The translations under genes and the position numbers were made by a program. From Brenneria corticis (lineage in GTDB: Bacteria; Pseudomonadota; Gammaproteobacteria; Enterobacterales; Enterobacteriaceae), in NCBI RefSeq assembly GCF_003115855.1, contig NZ_KZ819072.1, positions 124,001 through 188,000 of the forward strand: DNA of 64,000 bases, in the 5' to 3' direction. Under the pieces are notes generated by a model. That model was not told where the DNA came from and made no database searches. It saw only the letters and a list, made by a program, of their open reading frames with translations. Below are positions 8,076-16,765 of this stretch, one piece after another (positions within the stretch are counted from its first letter, which is position 1; each line of letters opens with the position of its first letter).

Positions 8076-9137
8076 ATGATTATGCTGCAACCGATCTTCT
8101 CAGGACTGTTATGCGGCGCATTGCTTGGCTTTGTGATGCAACGCGGCAGATTCTGTCTTACCGGCGGTTTTCGCGATATGTATATCGCCAAAAACAACCG
8201 CATCTTTTACGCCCTGTTAATCGCCATTGCGATTCAAAGCGTCGGAGTTTTCGCCCTGATCGCCACCGGGCGATTAAGCTACGACGCCGGCGCTTTTCCC
8301 TGGTTCGGCACCGTGCTGGGCAGCTATGTTTTCGGCATCGGGATCATAATGGCGGACGGGTGCGCCACCGGCACCTGGTATCGCGCCGGCGAAGGGCTTA
8401 TCGCCAGTTGGATCGCGCTGTTCGCCTATATGCTTTCCAGCGCCGTGATGCGATCCGACCATTTGACCGCCTTCAACCGGCAGATAAAGTCGCTGAGCAC
8501 CGAACATAACTCCATTGCCGAAACGTTGGGCCTGTCGCCGTGGCTGTTTATCGCGCTGCTGATCGCGGTGACCGGCTGGCTGGCGGCCAAGGAGCTGAAA
8601 AAGCCCAGACTGAACGTCGCCGCGCTGCCGCGGCGGAAATCCGGCCTGGCGCACCTGTTATTTGAAAAACGCTGGCATCCGTTCGTCACCGCGGTGCTGA
8701 TTGGGCTTATCGCCCTGCTGGCCTGGCCGCTCAGCGCGGCCACCGGGCGGGTGTTCGGTCTGGGCATTACCACGCCCAGCGCCAATATCTTGCAGTATCT
8801 GGTGATCGGGAATGACAAGTTCCTTAACTGGGGCGTGTTCCTGGTGTTGGGGATTTTTCTGGGGTCGTTTATCGCCGCCAAAGGCAGTCGTGAATTCCGT
8901 ATCCGCGCCGCCGACGCCGCGACCTCGGTGCGCAGTTTCTCCGGCGGCATTCTGATGGGATTCGGCGCCAGCATCGCCGGCGGGTGTTCAATCGGCAACG
9001 GTCTGGTGATGACCGCGCTGATCACCTGGCAGGGCTGGGTCGGGCTGGCCTGTATGATTCTGGGGGCGTGGACGGCTTCATGGTATTTATTCGTCCGTCC
9101 GCAGCGCCAGGCGAATCTGCAAGCCGCCTCCAGCTGA
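8076..9137 (+). CDS. YeeE/YedE (TsuA-type) thiosulfate/sulfur-compound transporter
   Basis: A 353-residue polytopic inner-membrane protein of the family that takes up thiosulfate through the membrane using conserved cysteines. The family repeats are visible as FGIGIIMADGCATGTWYRAG (Cys about residue 96) and FGASIAGGCSIGNGL (Cys about 304), with a third cysteine in QRGRFCLTGG (residue 27). These three cysteines are the substrate path in TsuA homologues. A TusA-family gene follows 19 bp downstream, the usual partner (YeeD/TsuB). The substrate is inferred from the family; other sulfur species, or selenium, remain possible. Confidence 0.87.
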   Translation: MIMLQPIFSGLLCGALLGFVMQRGRFCLTGGFRDMYIAKNNRIFYALLIAIAIQSVGVFALIATGRLSYDAGAFPWFGTVLGSYVFGIGIIMADGCATGTWYRAGEGLIASWIALFAYMLSSAVMRSDHLTAFNRQIKSLSTEHNSIAETLGLSPWLFIALLIAVTGWLAAKELKKPRLNVAALPRRKSGLAHLLFEKRWHPFVTAVLIGLIALLAWPLSAATGRVFGLGITTPSANILQYLVIGNDKFLNWGVFLVLGIFLGSFIAAKGSREFRIRAADAATSVRSFSGGILMGFGASIAGGCSIGNGLVMTALITWQGWVGLACMILGAWTASWYLFVRPQRQANLQAASS

Positions 9138-9156
9138 TCGCGTTATAGGAGTCGTT

Positions 9157-9381
9157 ATGATTAAAAAGCTTGATGTTATCAACCAGGTCTGTCCGTTTCC
9201 GCTGATTGAAGCGAAAGCGGCGATGGCGACGCTGCAATCCGGCGACGAGCTGGTGATTGATTTCGACTGCACCCAGGCCACCGAGAGTATTCCGCTGTGG
9301 GCGGCGGAAGAGGGACACGTCGTCTCCGACTATCGGCAGGTGGGCGACGCCCAATGGAGCATCACGGTGAGGAAAAGCTGA
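9157..9381 (+). CDS. TusA/YeeD-family sulfur carrier protein
   Basis: A 74-residue cytoplasmic protein with the TusA signature CPFPLIEAK (catalytic Cys at residue 12), in which the cysteine accepts a persulfide. Preceded by the ribosome site TAGGAG 7 bp before ATG. It is 19 bp downstream of the YeeE/TsuA-type transporter and is presumably co-translated with it, matching known YeeE-YeeD pairs in which the small protein receives or processes sulfur delivered by the membrane protein. The unit ends 41 bp before a convergent LysR gene. Confidence 0.9.
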   Translation: MIKKLDVINQVCPFPLIEAKAAMATLQSGDELVIDFDCTQATESIPLWAAEEGHVVSDYRQVGDAQWSITVRKS

Positions 9382-9422
9382 TGTACTGCGCATCCCTGTA
9401 GCCTTTGGCCGCGCCAGGGGAA

Positions 9423-10370
9423 TCAACGGGGGTTGGCATTTTTCGCGCCGAATTCAGGTAATAAGTCGTCGGCGCCGGGTGCCTGATTGCGGAACACGCG
9501 CGCGCAGAGAAAATCGACCAATGCCCGGACCTTGGGGGAGGGATGTTTGCTGGCGGGCCACAGCACATGGAAAGTGCCCGTCCGCACCACATGATCGGTC
9601 AGTACGCCGCGCAGTCGTCCGTCGGCCAGCAGTTCTTTTACCGCGAAATCCGGCAGAAAAGCGATGCCGCGGCCTTGCAGCGCAAAGCATACGCGGGCTT
9701 CGATGTTGTTGCAGATCATCGAGATCGGCAACTGCAGGTCGGGTTCGCCGGCCGTGCGGCGCAGCGGCCACGTCTCCAGTTTGCCGCTATTCGGAAAGCG
9801 GTAGTGCAGGCAGCTATGGTCGAGCAGGTCGGCGGGCGTCCGCGGCGTACCCCGGCGCGACAGATAGTCGGGGGAGGCGACCAGCGTCGCCCGGAAGGTG
9901 CCCAACCTGCGCGCGGACAGACGCGAGTCGGAGGGGGCGCCGGTCCTGACCACGGCGTCAAAACCTTCGCCGATGACATCGACCAGCCGGTCGGTGAAGT
10001 CCAGATCCAGTTCAATCGCCGGATATTTATGCATAAATTCGCTGAGAGCGGGCAATATCAGCGAACTGACCAGCGGCAGGCTGACCCGCAGACGACCGCG
10101 CGGCGCCGCCGCCGTCTGCGACAGTTCCAGCTCCGCGGCTTCGATTTCAGCGAGGATGCGGCGGCTGCGTTCCAGGAACAGCTCGCCTTCGGCGGTCAGC
10201 GTAATGCTGCGCGTGCTGCGATGAAACAGACGCACGCCGAGCTTTGCCTCCAGTCGCGCCACGCTCTTGCCGACGGCCGAGGCCGACACGCCCAGCAGCC
10301 TTCCCGCCGCGACGAAGCTGCGCGTTTCGGCGACCTGCACAAACACCGTAAAACCATTCAGACTATCCAT
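9423..10370 (-). CDS. LysR-family transcriptional regulator (divergent from an MFS exporter)
   Basis: 315 residues from ATG 10370 (MDSLNGFTVFVQVAETRSF); a TTG start 12 bp further upstream is less likely. The N-terminal winged helix (VAAGRLLGVSASAVGKSVAR) is followed by the linker helix and a substrate-binding co-inducer domain with RLRVSLPLVSSLILP. It resembles the PecT/CrgA-type subgroup of LysR regulators that often control neighbouring efflux or oxidoreductase genes. It is divergent from the MFS gene at 10578 with about 207 bp between, so that exporter is the probable target. No inducer can be named. Confidence 0.9.
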   Translation of the reverse strand: MDSLNGFTVFVQVAETRSFVAAGRLLGVSASAVGKSVARLEAKLGVRLFHRSTRSITLTAEGELFLERSRRILAEIEAAELELSQTAAAPRGRLRVSLPLVSSLILPALSEFMHKYPAIELDLDFTDRLVDVIGEGFDAVVRTGAPSDSRLSARRLGTFRATLVASPDYLSRRGTPRTPADLLDHSCLHYRFPNSGKLETWPLRRTAGEPDLQLPISMICNNIEARVCFALQGRGIAFLPDFAVKELLADGRLRGVLTDHVVRTGTFHVLWPASKHPSPKVRALVDFLCARVFRNQAPGADDLLPEFGAKNANPR

Positions 10371-10577
10371 AACGCGCCTCAATTGCGGACATCTGATTCC
10401 TCATAACCAGGAACTGTACCCTACTTTTTCTTTAATGAAAGACTTTCTATGGTGATGGAGACATTCACCATAAAAGAAGGGATCTGTTTTGACTGACGCC
10501 ACATTTTCGCTGCGTATGCCCGACCGCCTCGCCGCCTGTTTATCCGATGCCGCCCCAGTTTCTCCGGGGGCGGGACG

Positions 10578-11786
10578 ATGACCGCGGCGCAGCAACAGGG
10601 GACGAGGAATGCGCTTTCAGCGCCGGGCGACCGACTCCCGATGGCCGCGCTGCTCGCTCTGGCGATGGCGGCCTTTATCACCATTCTGACCGAGGCGCTT
10701 CCGGCGGGGCTGTTGCCGCAAATGTCGCGGAGTCTTGCGGTTTCCGAGGCATTGGTCGGCCAAACCGTCACTTTTTATGCCATCGGTTCCCTGGTCGCGG
10801 CCATTCCGTTGACCGCCGTCACGCAGAGTATGCGGCGCAGGCCGCTGTTATTGACCGCTATCGCCGGTTTTGTCGCCGCCAATACCATCACCGCGATTTC
10901 CGCGAGCTATGCGTTGATGATGGTCGCCCGGTTTCTGGCGGGCGTATCGGCGGGGCTGCTATGGGCGCTGCTGGCAGGGTATGCCGCACGCATGGTGCCT
11001 GAACATCAGAAAGGGCGCGCCATCGCCATTGCCATGGTGGGAACGCCGTTGGCGCTGTCGCTGGGCGTGCCCGCCGGCGCCTTTCTCGGCGCGCTGGTGG
11101 GGTGGCGCGCCTGTTTCGGCCTTATGAGCCTGCTGGCGTTGCTGCTGATGTTCTGGGTGCGGATCAAGGTGCCGGATTTCCCAGGCGTGGCGATGGGGAA
11201 ACAACAGTCTGTGGCGCGCGTGTTCGTCATCGCCGGCATTCGTCCGGTGCTGTTTGTGGTGCTGTCCTTTGTACTGGCGCACAACATTCTCTATACCTAT
11301 ATCGCCCCCTTTCTGGCGAGGTTCGAGATGGCCGAACGGACCGATGCGGCGCTGCTGGTTTTCGGCATCGCCTCGCTGATTGGTCTGTGGATCACCGGCG
11401 CGCTGATCGACCGCCACCTGCGCGCGCTGACTCTTGCCAGTACGCTATTGTTTGGCCTCGCGGCGTTAGCGCTGGGCGTGTCCGGCAATGCGCCGGCCAT
11501 GGTTTATTCGGCCATCGCCGCCTGGGGGCTTGCTTTCGGCGGCGCGCCGACGCTGTTGCAGATGGCGCTGGCCAGAACGGCGGGAGAAGCAGCGGATGTC
11601 GCGCAGTCCATGCTGGTGACCGCCTGGAACGCGGCCATCGCCGGCGGCGGTATTATCGGCGGCGTATTGCTTGACCAGGCGGGCGTCGGCGCGTTTTCGC
11701 CCGCGGTTCTGGTCTTGCTGACGGCCACGCTGGCGGTGGTGTGGAGTGCGGCGCGGCACGGCTTTCCGTCATCGGTGAAGCGCTGA
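10578..11786 (+). CDS. MFS transporter, DHA1/AraJ-type exporter
   Basis: 402 residues with twelve predicted membrane segments. The opening segment AALLALAMAAFITILTEALP and the family A-loop region (SMRRRPLLLTAIAGF) identify the drug:H+ antiporter-1 group that includes sugar-efflux and AraJ/YdeA-like proteins. The motif VARFLAGVSAGLLWALLAGY corresponds to segment 4 and GTPLALSLGVPAGAFLGALVGWR to the motif C region of exporters. It is divergent from a LysR gene, a common arrangement for regulated efflux. The substrate is unknown. Confidence 0.87.
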   Translation: MTAAQQQGTRNALSAPGDRLPMAALLALAMAAFITILTEALPAGLLPQMSRSLAVSEALVGQTVTFYAIGSLVAAIPLTAVTQSMRRRPLLLTAIAGFVAANTITAISASYALMMVARFLAGVSAGLLWALLAGYAARMVPEHQKGRAIAIAMVGTPLALSLGVPAGAFLGALVGWRACFGLMSLLALLLMFWVRIKVPDFPGVAMGKQQSVARVFVIAGIRPVLFVVLSFVLAHNILYTYIAPFLARFEMAERTDAALLVFGIASLIGLWITGALIDRHLRALTLASTLLFGLAALALGVSGNAPAMVYSAIAAWGLAFGGAPTLLQMALARTAGEAADVAQSMLVTAWNAAIAGGGIIGGVLLDQAGVGAFSPAVLVLLTATLAVVWSAARHGFPSSVKR

Positions 11787-11883
11787 GAGGGCGGCGAAAG
11801 GCGTCGCCGCGTTAGCGCTGTCTGTCGCGATGATACGGCTGACGCCGGATAGCGGCGGGCCCTCGCACTGCCGCCGCGGTCGC

Positions 11884-12795
11884 TCACTGCCCGTCGATCC
11901 TGACCCGTTCCACCAGAAAGTCCAGCAAGGCGCGCACCCGCAGCGGCAGGTAGCCGCCCTGGCCGACGAACACGGCATGGATTTCCTCGATATCGCCCGG
12001 ATTGAGCTCTTCGAGCACCGGCCGTAAGCGGCCGGCGGCGATATCGTCGCGCACCCGGAAGGCCGCCAGACGGGCCAGACCCACGCCGGCGAGCGCCAGA
12101 CGGTACAGCGCTTCGCCGTCGCTGGCCTGTACGTTGCCGGTGACCGGAACCACGATATCCTCGCCGGCGTAGCGCAGCGGCCAGCCGGGCTGGGCGCGGG
12201 CATAGTTGGCGCCCAGTCGGTTATGCCGCGCCAGTTCATCCGGCGTGGACGGCGTGCCGTGACGTTGCAGATAGTCGGGCGCGGCGACGATCGTCATGCG
12301 CGTCTGGCCGAGTTTGCGCGCCAGCAGATTGGAGCTTTTAAGCGGGCCGGCGCGCACGGCGACGTCGGTGCGCTGCTCCAGAATATCGATGACTTCATCG
12401 GTAAGGACGATATCCAGCATTACGTCGGGATAACGCGCCAGAAATTCCGCGGCCAGCGGCAGTAGAAAATGGTTTCCGAAGGTGACGTTGGCATTGACCC
12501 TCAGCCGCCCGCGCGGCGTGGAGTGGGCGCTGACGCAGCGCTCCGCTTCGTTCAGATCGTTCAGGATGCGCACGCCGCGCTCGTAAAAGGCGCAGCCCTC
12601 CGGGGTGAGCTGGAGCTGACGGGTGGAGCGGTTCACCAGCCGGGTGCCCAGGCGGCTCTCAAGCCGCGCGACCAGCTTGCTCACCGCGGAGGGCGTCATG
12701 CCGCAGGCCCGGGCGGCGGCGGAAAATCCGCCCAACTCGATGGCTTGTACAAAAACCTCCAGTTCTCCGGATCGGTTGACGTCCAGACGGGCCAT
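11884..12795 (-). CDS. LysR-family transcriptional regulator (divergent from the SGNH-OYE-MFS unit)
   Basis: 303 residues. N-terminal HTH: AAARACGMTPSAVSKLVARL, then RLGTRLVNRSTRQLQLT, the usual LysR wing sequence. The effector domain begins around residue 90 with RGRLRVNANVTFGNHFLLP. It converges on the MFS gene ending at 11786 and is divergent, with 111 bp between, from the secreted hydrolase gene starting at 12907, so it probably controls that three-gene unit. It belongs to the same broad subgroup as the LysR at 9423-10370. No inducer can be inferred. Confidence 0.9.
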   Translation of the reverse strand: MARLDVNRSGELEVFVQAIELGGFSAAARACGMTPSAVSKLVARLESRLGTRLVNRSTRQLQLTPEGCAFYERGVRILNDLNEAERCVSAHSTPRGRLRVNANVTFGNHFLLPLAAEFLARYPDVMLDIVLTDEVIDILEQRTDVAVRAGPLKSSNLLARKLGQTRMTIVAAPDYLQRHGTPSTPDELARHNRLGANYARAQPGWPLRYAGEDIVVPVTGNVQASDGEALYRLALAGVGLARLAAFRVRDDIAAGRLRPVLEELNPGDIEEIHAVFVGQGGYLPLRVRALLDFLVERVRIDGQ

Positions 12796-12906
12796 AACGA
12801 CCTCCTTAATGACTTCAATTCACAAATGTTTTTCCTGTGGCCAGTCTAGTTCATTTATGTCGTCAAGTTCATTATTTAGCGACACATTGCTACTGAATTC
12901 ACTGAT

Positions 12907-14223
12907 ATGAAAACACTCACTCAATTCTCCGGCTCCCTGATGCTGACCGCCGCGCTCGCCGCCGGCCTACTCCCCGCCGCCGCGCTCGCCGCCGACGGGG
13001 TGGCTTGGGTCGCGACCTGGAGCGCCAGCCCTCAGCCGGTGTGGGGGGAGGATTTCCTGTTTCCTCTCAATGCGCCGACCGAGCTGCAACATCAGACCGT
13101 GCGCCAGGTGGCGCGCGTCAGCCTGGGCGGGGAGCGGATGCGTATCCTGCTGTCCAATGCCTATGGCCGTCAGCCCGTTAGGCTGGGCAAAGCGACGCTC
13201 GCGCTGCCGGCAACGGACGGCGCGCTGGTTGCCGACAGCCTGCGTACCCTGACGTTCGGCGGGCGGGAAACGGCGACGCTTCTCCCCGGCGCAACGCTTA
13301 TCAGCGATCCGGTCGCCCTGTTCGTGCCGGCGTTGGGGCAGGTGGCGCTAAGTCTGTATCTGCCCGAAAAAACGCCGGTCAGCACGTTTCACTGGGACGG
13401 CCGGCAGAGCGGCTGGATCGTTCCCGGCGATCGCACGTCGGATCGTCAATGGCCCGGCGCAGGGGATGCGGCGCAGCTCACCACCACGCGGCTGCTGTGG
13501 TCGGGCGTTGAGGTTGAGACGGCCGCGCCGGCGCGGGCGGTGGCGGTCATCGGCGATTCCATTACCGACGGCGCCGCCGCCTCGCTGGATAAAGACCGCC
13601 GCTGGCCGGACCTGCTGGCCGCCCGGCTGGCTCCGCATGACGTGGCGGTTATTAACGCCGGCATTTCCGGCGGCCGCATGCTCTCCGACGGTATGGGCGT
13701 CAATGCGCTGGCGCGGCTCGATCGCGACGTGCTGAACCAGCCGGGCGTGCAAAGCGTTATCGTGATGCTGGGCATCAATGATATCGCCTGGCCGGGAACG
13801 GCGTTTGCGCCGACCAGCCCGCAGCCGACGCTGGAGGCGCTGACGGCGGGCTATCGTCAATTGATCGTCCAGGCGCACCGCCGCGGCGTGCGCGTTATCG
13901 GCGCTACGCTGACGCCGTTCGCCGGCGCGCTGCCCGACACGCCGTTGGACGACTACTACCATCCGGAGAAGGACGCCTTGCGCCGCCAGGTCAATGACTG
14001 GATACGCGGCAGCGGCGCGTTCGACGCGGTGATCGATTTCGATGCCGTGCTGCGCGATGCGGCGCATCCCGAACGTCTCGAGCGCGACGTCGATTCCGGC
14101 GATCGGCTGCATCCCGGCGATGCGGGCAACCGCGTTATGGCGGACGCCGTCGATCTTAATGCGCTGTTTGCAGATTCCACTATTTCGGCCGAGGACCATT
14201 CGGCCGCGACACAGGAGCGATAA
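12907..14223 (+). CDS. Secreted SGNH/GDSL-family hydrolase
   Basis: 438 residues with a classical Sec signal peptide (charged start, hydrophobic LTAALAAGLLPAAALAA, cleavage predicted after residue 28). Residues ~30-200 are a beta-rich N-terminal region seen in large SGNH proteins; the SGNH core then follows with block I GDSITDG (nucleophile Ser), block III MLGINDIAWPG and block V D-R-L-H-P-G-D-A-G (catalytic Asp/His). Family members are carbohydrate esterases, lipases or rhamnogalacturonan acetylesterase-like enzymes; the substrate here is not decidable, though plant-derived esters would suit the host guess. It is followed after 3 bp by an Old Yellow Enzyme gene, so it heads an operon. Confidence 0.88.
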   Translation: MKTLTQFSGSLMLTAALAAGLLPAAALAADGVAWVATWSASPQPVWGEDFLFPLNAPTELQHQTVRQVARVSLGGERMRILLSNAYGRQPVRLGKATLALPATDGALVADSLRTLTFGGRETATLLPGATLISDPVALFVPALGQVALSLYLPEKTPVSTFHWDGRQSGWIVPGDRTSDRQWPGAGDAAQLTTTRLLWSGVEVETAAPARAVAVIGDSITDGAAASLDKDRRWPDLLAARLAPHDVAVINAGISGGRMLSDGMGVNALARLDRDVLNQPGVQSVIVMLGINDIAWPGTAFAPTSPQPTLEALTAGYRQLIVQAHRRGVRVIGATLTPFAGALPDTPLDDYYHPEKDALRRQVNDWIRGSGAFDAVIDFDAVLRDAAHPERLERDVDSGDRLHPGDAGNRVMADAVDLNALFADSTISAEDHSAATQER

Positions 14224-14226
14224 ATT

Positions 14227-15351
14227 ATGCTTTTCACCCCCTATCGACTGGGCGACCTGAGGTTGCCCAACCGTATCGTCATGCCGCCCATGACCCGTTC
14301 GCGCGCCGGCGACGGCAACGTGCCGACCGCGCTGATGGCGGAATATTACGCGCAGCGCGCCTCGGCCGGCTTGATTGTCAGCGAAGGCACGCAAATCAGC
14401 CAGCAGGGGCAGGGATACGCCTGGACGCCCGGCATGCACACGCCCGAGCAGGTCGCCGGCTGGCGCGGCGTTACCGCGGCGACGCATGCCGCCGGCGGGC
14501 GTATCTTCGCCCAGCTATGGCACGTCGGCCGGGTATCGCACACCTCATTGCAGCCCGGCGGCGCGGCGCCGGTTTCCTCCTCGCCGCTGGTGGCCGAAGG
14601 CGTGATGTCGTTTATCGACCCCGCCGGCAAAGGGCCGCTCTCCGGCGCAGGCGAAATGGTGCAGCATTCGGCGCCGCGGGCGCTCACCGCGGCGGAGATT
14701 GCCGACGTGGTGCGCAGCTACGCCGACGCCGCGCGTAACGCGCTGGCGGCGGGCTTCGACGGCGTCGAACTGCACGCCGCCAACGGCTATCTGATCAATC
14801 AGTTTATCGACTCCCAGGCCAATGTGCGCACCGACGAGTACGGCGGCAGCCTGCCCAACCGCCTGCGTTTTCTGCGCGAGGTGGTGGAGGCGGTGGCCGA
14901 CGTTACCGGCGCGCAGCGTCTCGGGGTGCGGCTCGCCCCGCTGACCACCTTGCAGGGCGCCGTGGATGACACCCCGCAGGCGACCTACCTCGGCGCGGCC
15001 AGGCTGCTGGACGATCTGGGCGTGGCCTACATTCATATCGCCGAGGCGGACTGGGACGATGCGCCGGATATGCCCGCGGCGTTTAAGGACGCGCTGCGTC
15101 TGATCTACCGCGGTACGCTGATCTACGCCGGCAAGTACCATCTGGCGCGCGCCGAGCAGGCGCTGCGCAACGGCTGGGCCGACCTGATCGGCTTTGGGCG
15201 GCCGTTTATCGCCAATCCGGATCTGCCGGCGCGTTTGCGGCAGGGCTTGCCGTTGAATCAACCCGACGCCAGCCGCTTTTTCGGCGGCGGGACTGAGGGC
15301 TATACCGACTATCCCAGAGCGAGGCCGGCAGGGCGGGGCGACAAAGCATGA
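14227..15351 (+). CDS. Old Yellow Enzyme family FMN oxidoreductase (NemA-like)
   Basis: 374 residues, an FMN-dependent TIM barrel that reduces activated C=C bonds and nitro compounds with NAD(P)H. Family markers: FTPYRLGDLRLPNRIVMPPM, the conserved QLWHVGR, EL-H-A-A-N-G-Y-L-I-N-Q-F and the phosphate-binding YAGKYH. The usual TRSRA motif near the N-terminus is present. It starts 3 bp after the SGNH hydrolase stop and overlaps the following MFS gene by 4 bp (ATGA). The arrangement suggests that an ester is hydrolysed outside and the released enone or quinone-like acid is reduced inside or exported; this is inference. Confidence 0.93.
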   Translation: MLFTPYRLGDLRLPNRIVMPPMTRSRAGDGNVPTALMAEYYAQRASAGLIVSEGTQISQQGQGYAWTPGMHTPEQVAGWRGVTAATHAAGGRIFAQLWHVGRVSHTSLQPGGAAPVSSSPLVAEGVMSFIDPAGKGPLSGAGEMVQHSAPRALTAAEIADVVRSYADAARNALAAGFDGVELHAANGYLINQFIDSQANVRTDEYGGSLPNRLRFLREVVEAVADVTGAQRLGVRLAPLTTLQGAVDDTPQATYLGAARLLDDLGVAYIHIAEADWDDAPDMPAAFKDALRLIYRGTLIYAGKYHLARAEQALRNGWADLIGFGRPFIANPDLPARLRQGLPLNQPDASRFFGGGTEGYTDYPRARPAGRGDKA

Positions 15352-16529
15352 GTAGGCATCGTACCCATCCGGGCGTCTGGGCGCTGGCCGTGACGGCTTT
15401 CGCCATCGGCGTGGCGGAGTTTATCGTGGTCGGCGTGCTGCCGGCCATCGCCGCGGATCTTGACGTGTCGCTGGCGCGCGCCGGCGGACTGGTCGGCTTA
15501 TATGCGCTGGCGCTGGCGATTGGCACGCCGCTGGTGGTATTGGGGCTGGCGCGTTTGCCGCGCAGGCCGGTGCTGCTGACGCTGGTGGGCGTATTCCTCG
15601 TCGGCAATCTGCTGGCGGCGCTGTCCGCCAGCTACGCGATGCTGCTGACCGGGCGTATCGTCACCGCGGTGGCGCACGGCAGTTTCTTCGCTATCGGCGC
15701 GACGGTGGCCGCGCGGCTGGCGCCGCAAGGGCAGGCCAGCCGCGCCATTGCGCTTATGTTCGCCGGGCTGACGCTGGCAATGGTCATCGGCGTACCGCTG
15801 GGGAGTTTTATCGGCAATGGTTTTGGCTGGCGGCTGCCGTTCTTTGCCGTGGCGTTGCTGGCCGCGGTCGCCTGGGCGGCTACCGCGCGCTGGGTGCCGG
15901 AACTGTCGGCGCCGTCGGCGGGCCGGGCGGCGACGCAACTGGCCGTGCTGGGCCAGCCCGCCATTCTGGCGATGATGAGCGTCACCATATTGGGCTTCGG
16001 CGCCAGCTTCGCGGCCTTCACCTTCGTGACGCCGATTCTGACCGGCATCACCGGGTTTTCAATCCACGGCGCCAGCTTGCTGCTGATGGTGTTCGGCGCG
16101 GCGACGCTGGTCGGCAATCTGGCCGGAGGCAGGCTGGCGGCGAGCCTGGGCTGGGCGGTCGCGTTGCGGCGTATGCTGGCGGGGCTGCTGCTGGCGCTCG
16201 CGGCGCTGGCGCTATTGATGCCTTACAAGCTGGCGATGGTGCCGCTGCTGTTTGTCTGGGGGGCGCTGGCCTTCGGCATGTCGCCGGGCTTTCAGGCGGG
16301 TATGCTGGATACCGCCGAGCGCTGGACGCCGCGCGCGGTGGACTTCGCGTCGGCGCTGAATATCTCGGCTTTCAATCTGGGCATTACCCTGGGCGAGACG
16401 GCGGGCAGCGCGCTGGTGGCGCAGGATCGCCTGGCGCAGACTCCCTGGGTGGGCGTGCTGCTGGCGTTGTTGGCGCAGCTGCCGTTGCTGTGGCTAGCGC
16501 AGCGGCATCGCCGCCTATCCCCCCAATAG
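15348..16529 (+). CDS. MFS transporter, DHA1 family, in an operon with an OYE
   Basis: 393 residues with twelve hydrophobic segments. Segment 1 is ALAVTAFAIGVAEFIVVGVLP, the typical AraJ/sugar-efflux opening, and the loop after segment 2 (LARLPRRPVLLTLVGVF) plus TGRIVTAVAHGSFFAIGA support DHA1 exporters. The start codon overlaps the OYE stop (ATGA), so the protein is translationally coupled to it. It ends the SGNH-OYE-MFS operon. The substrate is unknown; efflux of an electrophile is consistent with the neighbour. Confidence 0.88.
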   Translation: MSRHRTHPGVWALAVTAFAIGVAEFIVVGVLPAIAADLDVSLARAGGLVGLYALALAIGTPLVVLGLARLPRRPVLLTLVGVFLVGNLLAALSASYAMLLTGRIVTAVAHGSFFAIGATVAARLAPQGQASRAIALMFAGLTLAMVIGVPLGSFIGNGFGWRLPFFAVALLAAVAWAATARWVPELSAPSAGRAATQLAVLGQPAILAMMSVTILGFGASFAAFTFVTPILTGITGFSIHGASLLLMVFGAATLVGNLAGGRLAASLGWAVALRRMLAGLLLALAALALLMPYKLAMVPLLFVWGALAFGMSPGFQAGMLDTAERWTPRAVDFASALNISAFNLGITLGETAGSALVAQDRLAQTPWVGVLLALLAQLPLLWLAQRHRRLSPQ

Positions 16530-16765
16530 GTTTCAAGATAGGTTAACGTAGCCGCGGCTTAAAAGACGAGGGGAGTATTTTCGCCAGGACACGCCATACC
16601 GGCGGCAGCTTGTCGCTGCCGCCATTCCTTTGCATTTCTTGTGATAGATTGAAAAAAAACCGTATACAGTGGCGGTATCGGATAAGGCTGCCGCGGCCAA
16701 TCCGGTAACGGGATGGCGATCAATAGCCTTCCTTTTTCGTTCTTTTCATCGGGGTGACTGAATAG

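Noticed and set aside
10489..10581. 30-codon upstream frame ending ATGA at the MFS start (TTG start, MTDATFSLRMPDRLAACLSD...)
   Set aside because: Its TTG start lacks a convincing ribosome site and codons are not distinctive; a leader peptide is possible but unsupported.
13348..14487. 379-codon antisense frame over the SGNH hydrolase gene
   Set aside because: A shadow of high-GC coding on the other strand; composition lacks family motifs, while the plus-strand gene has the full SGNH set.
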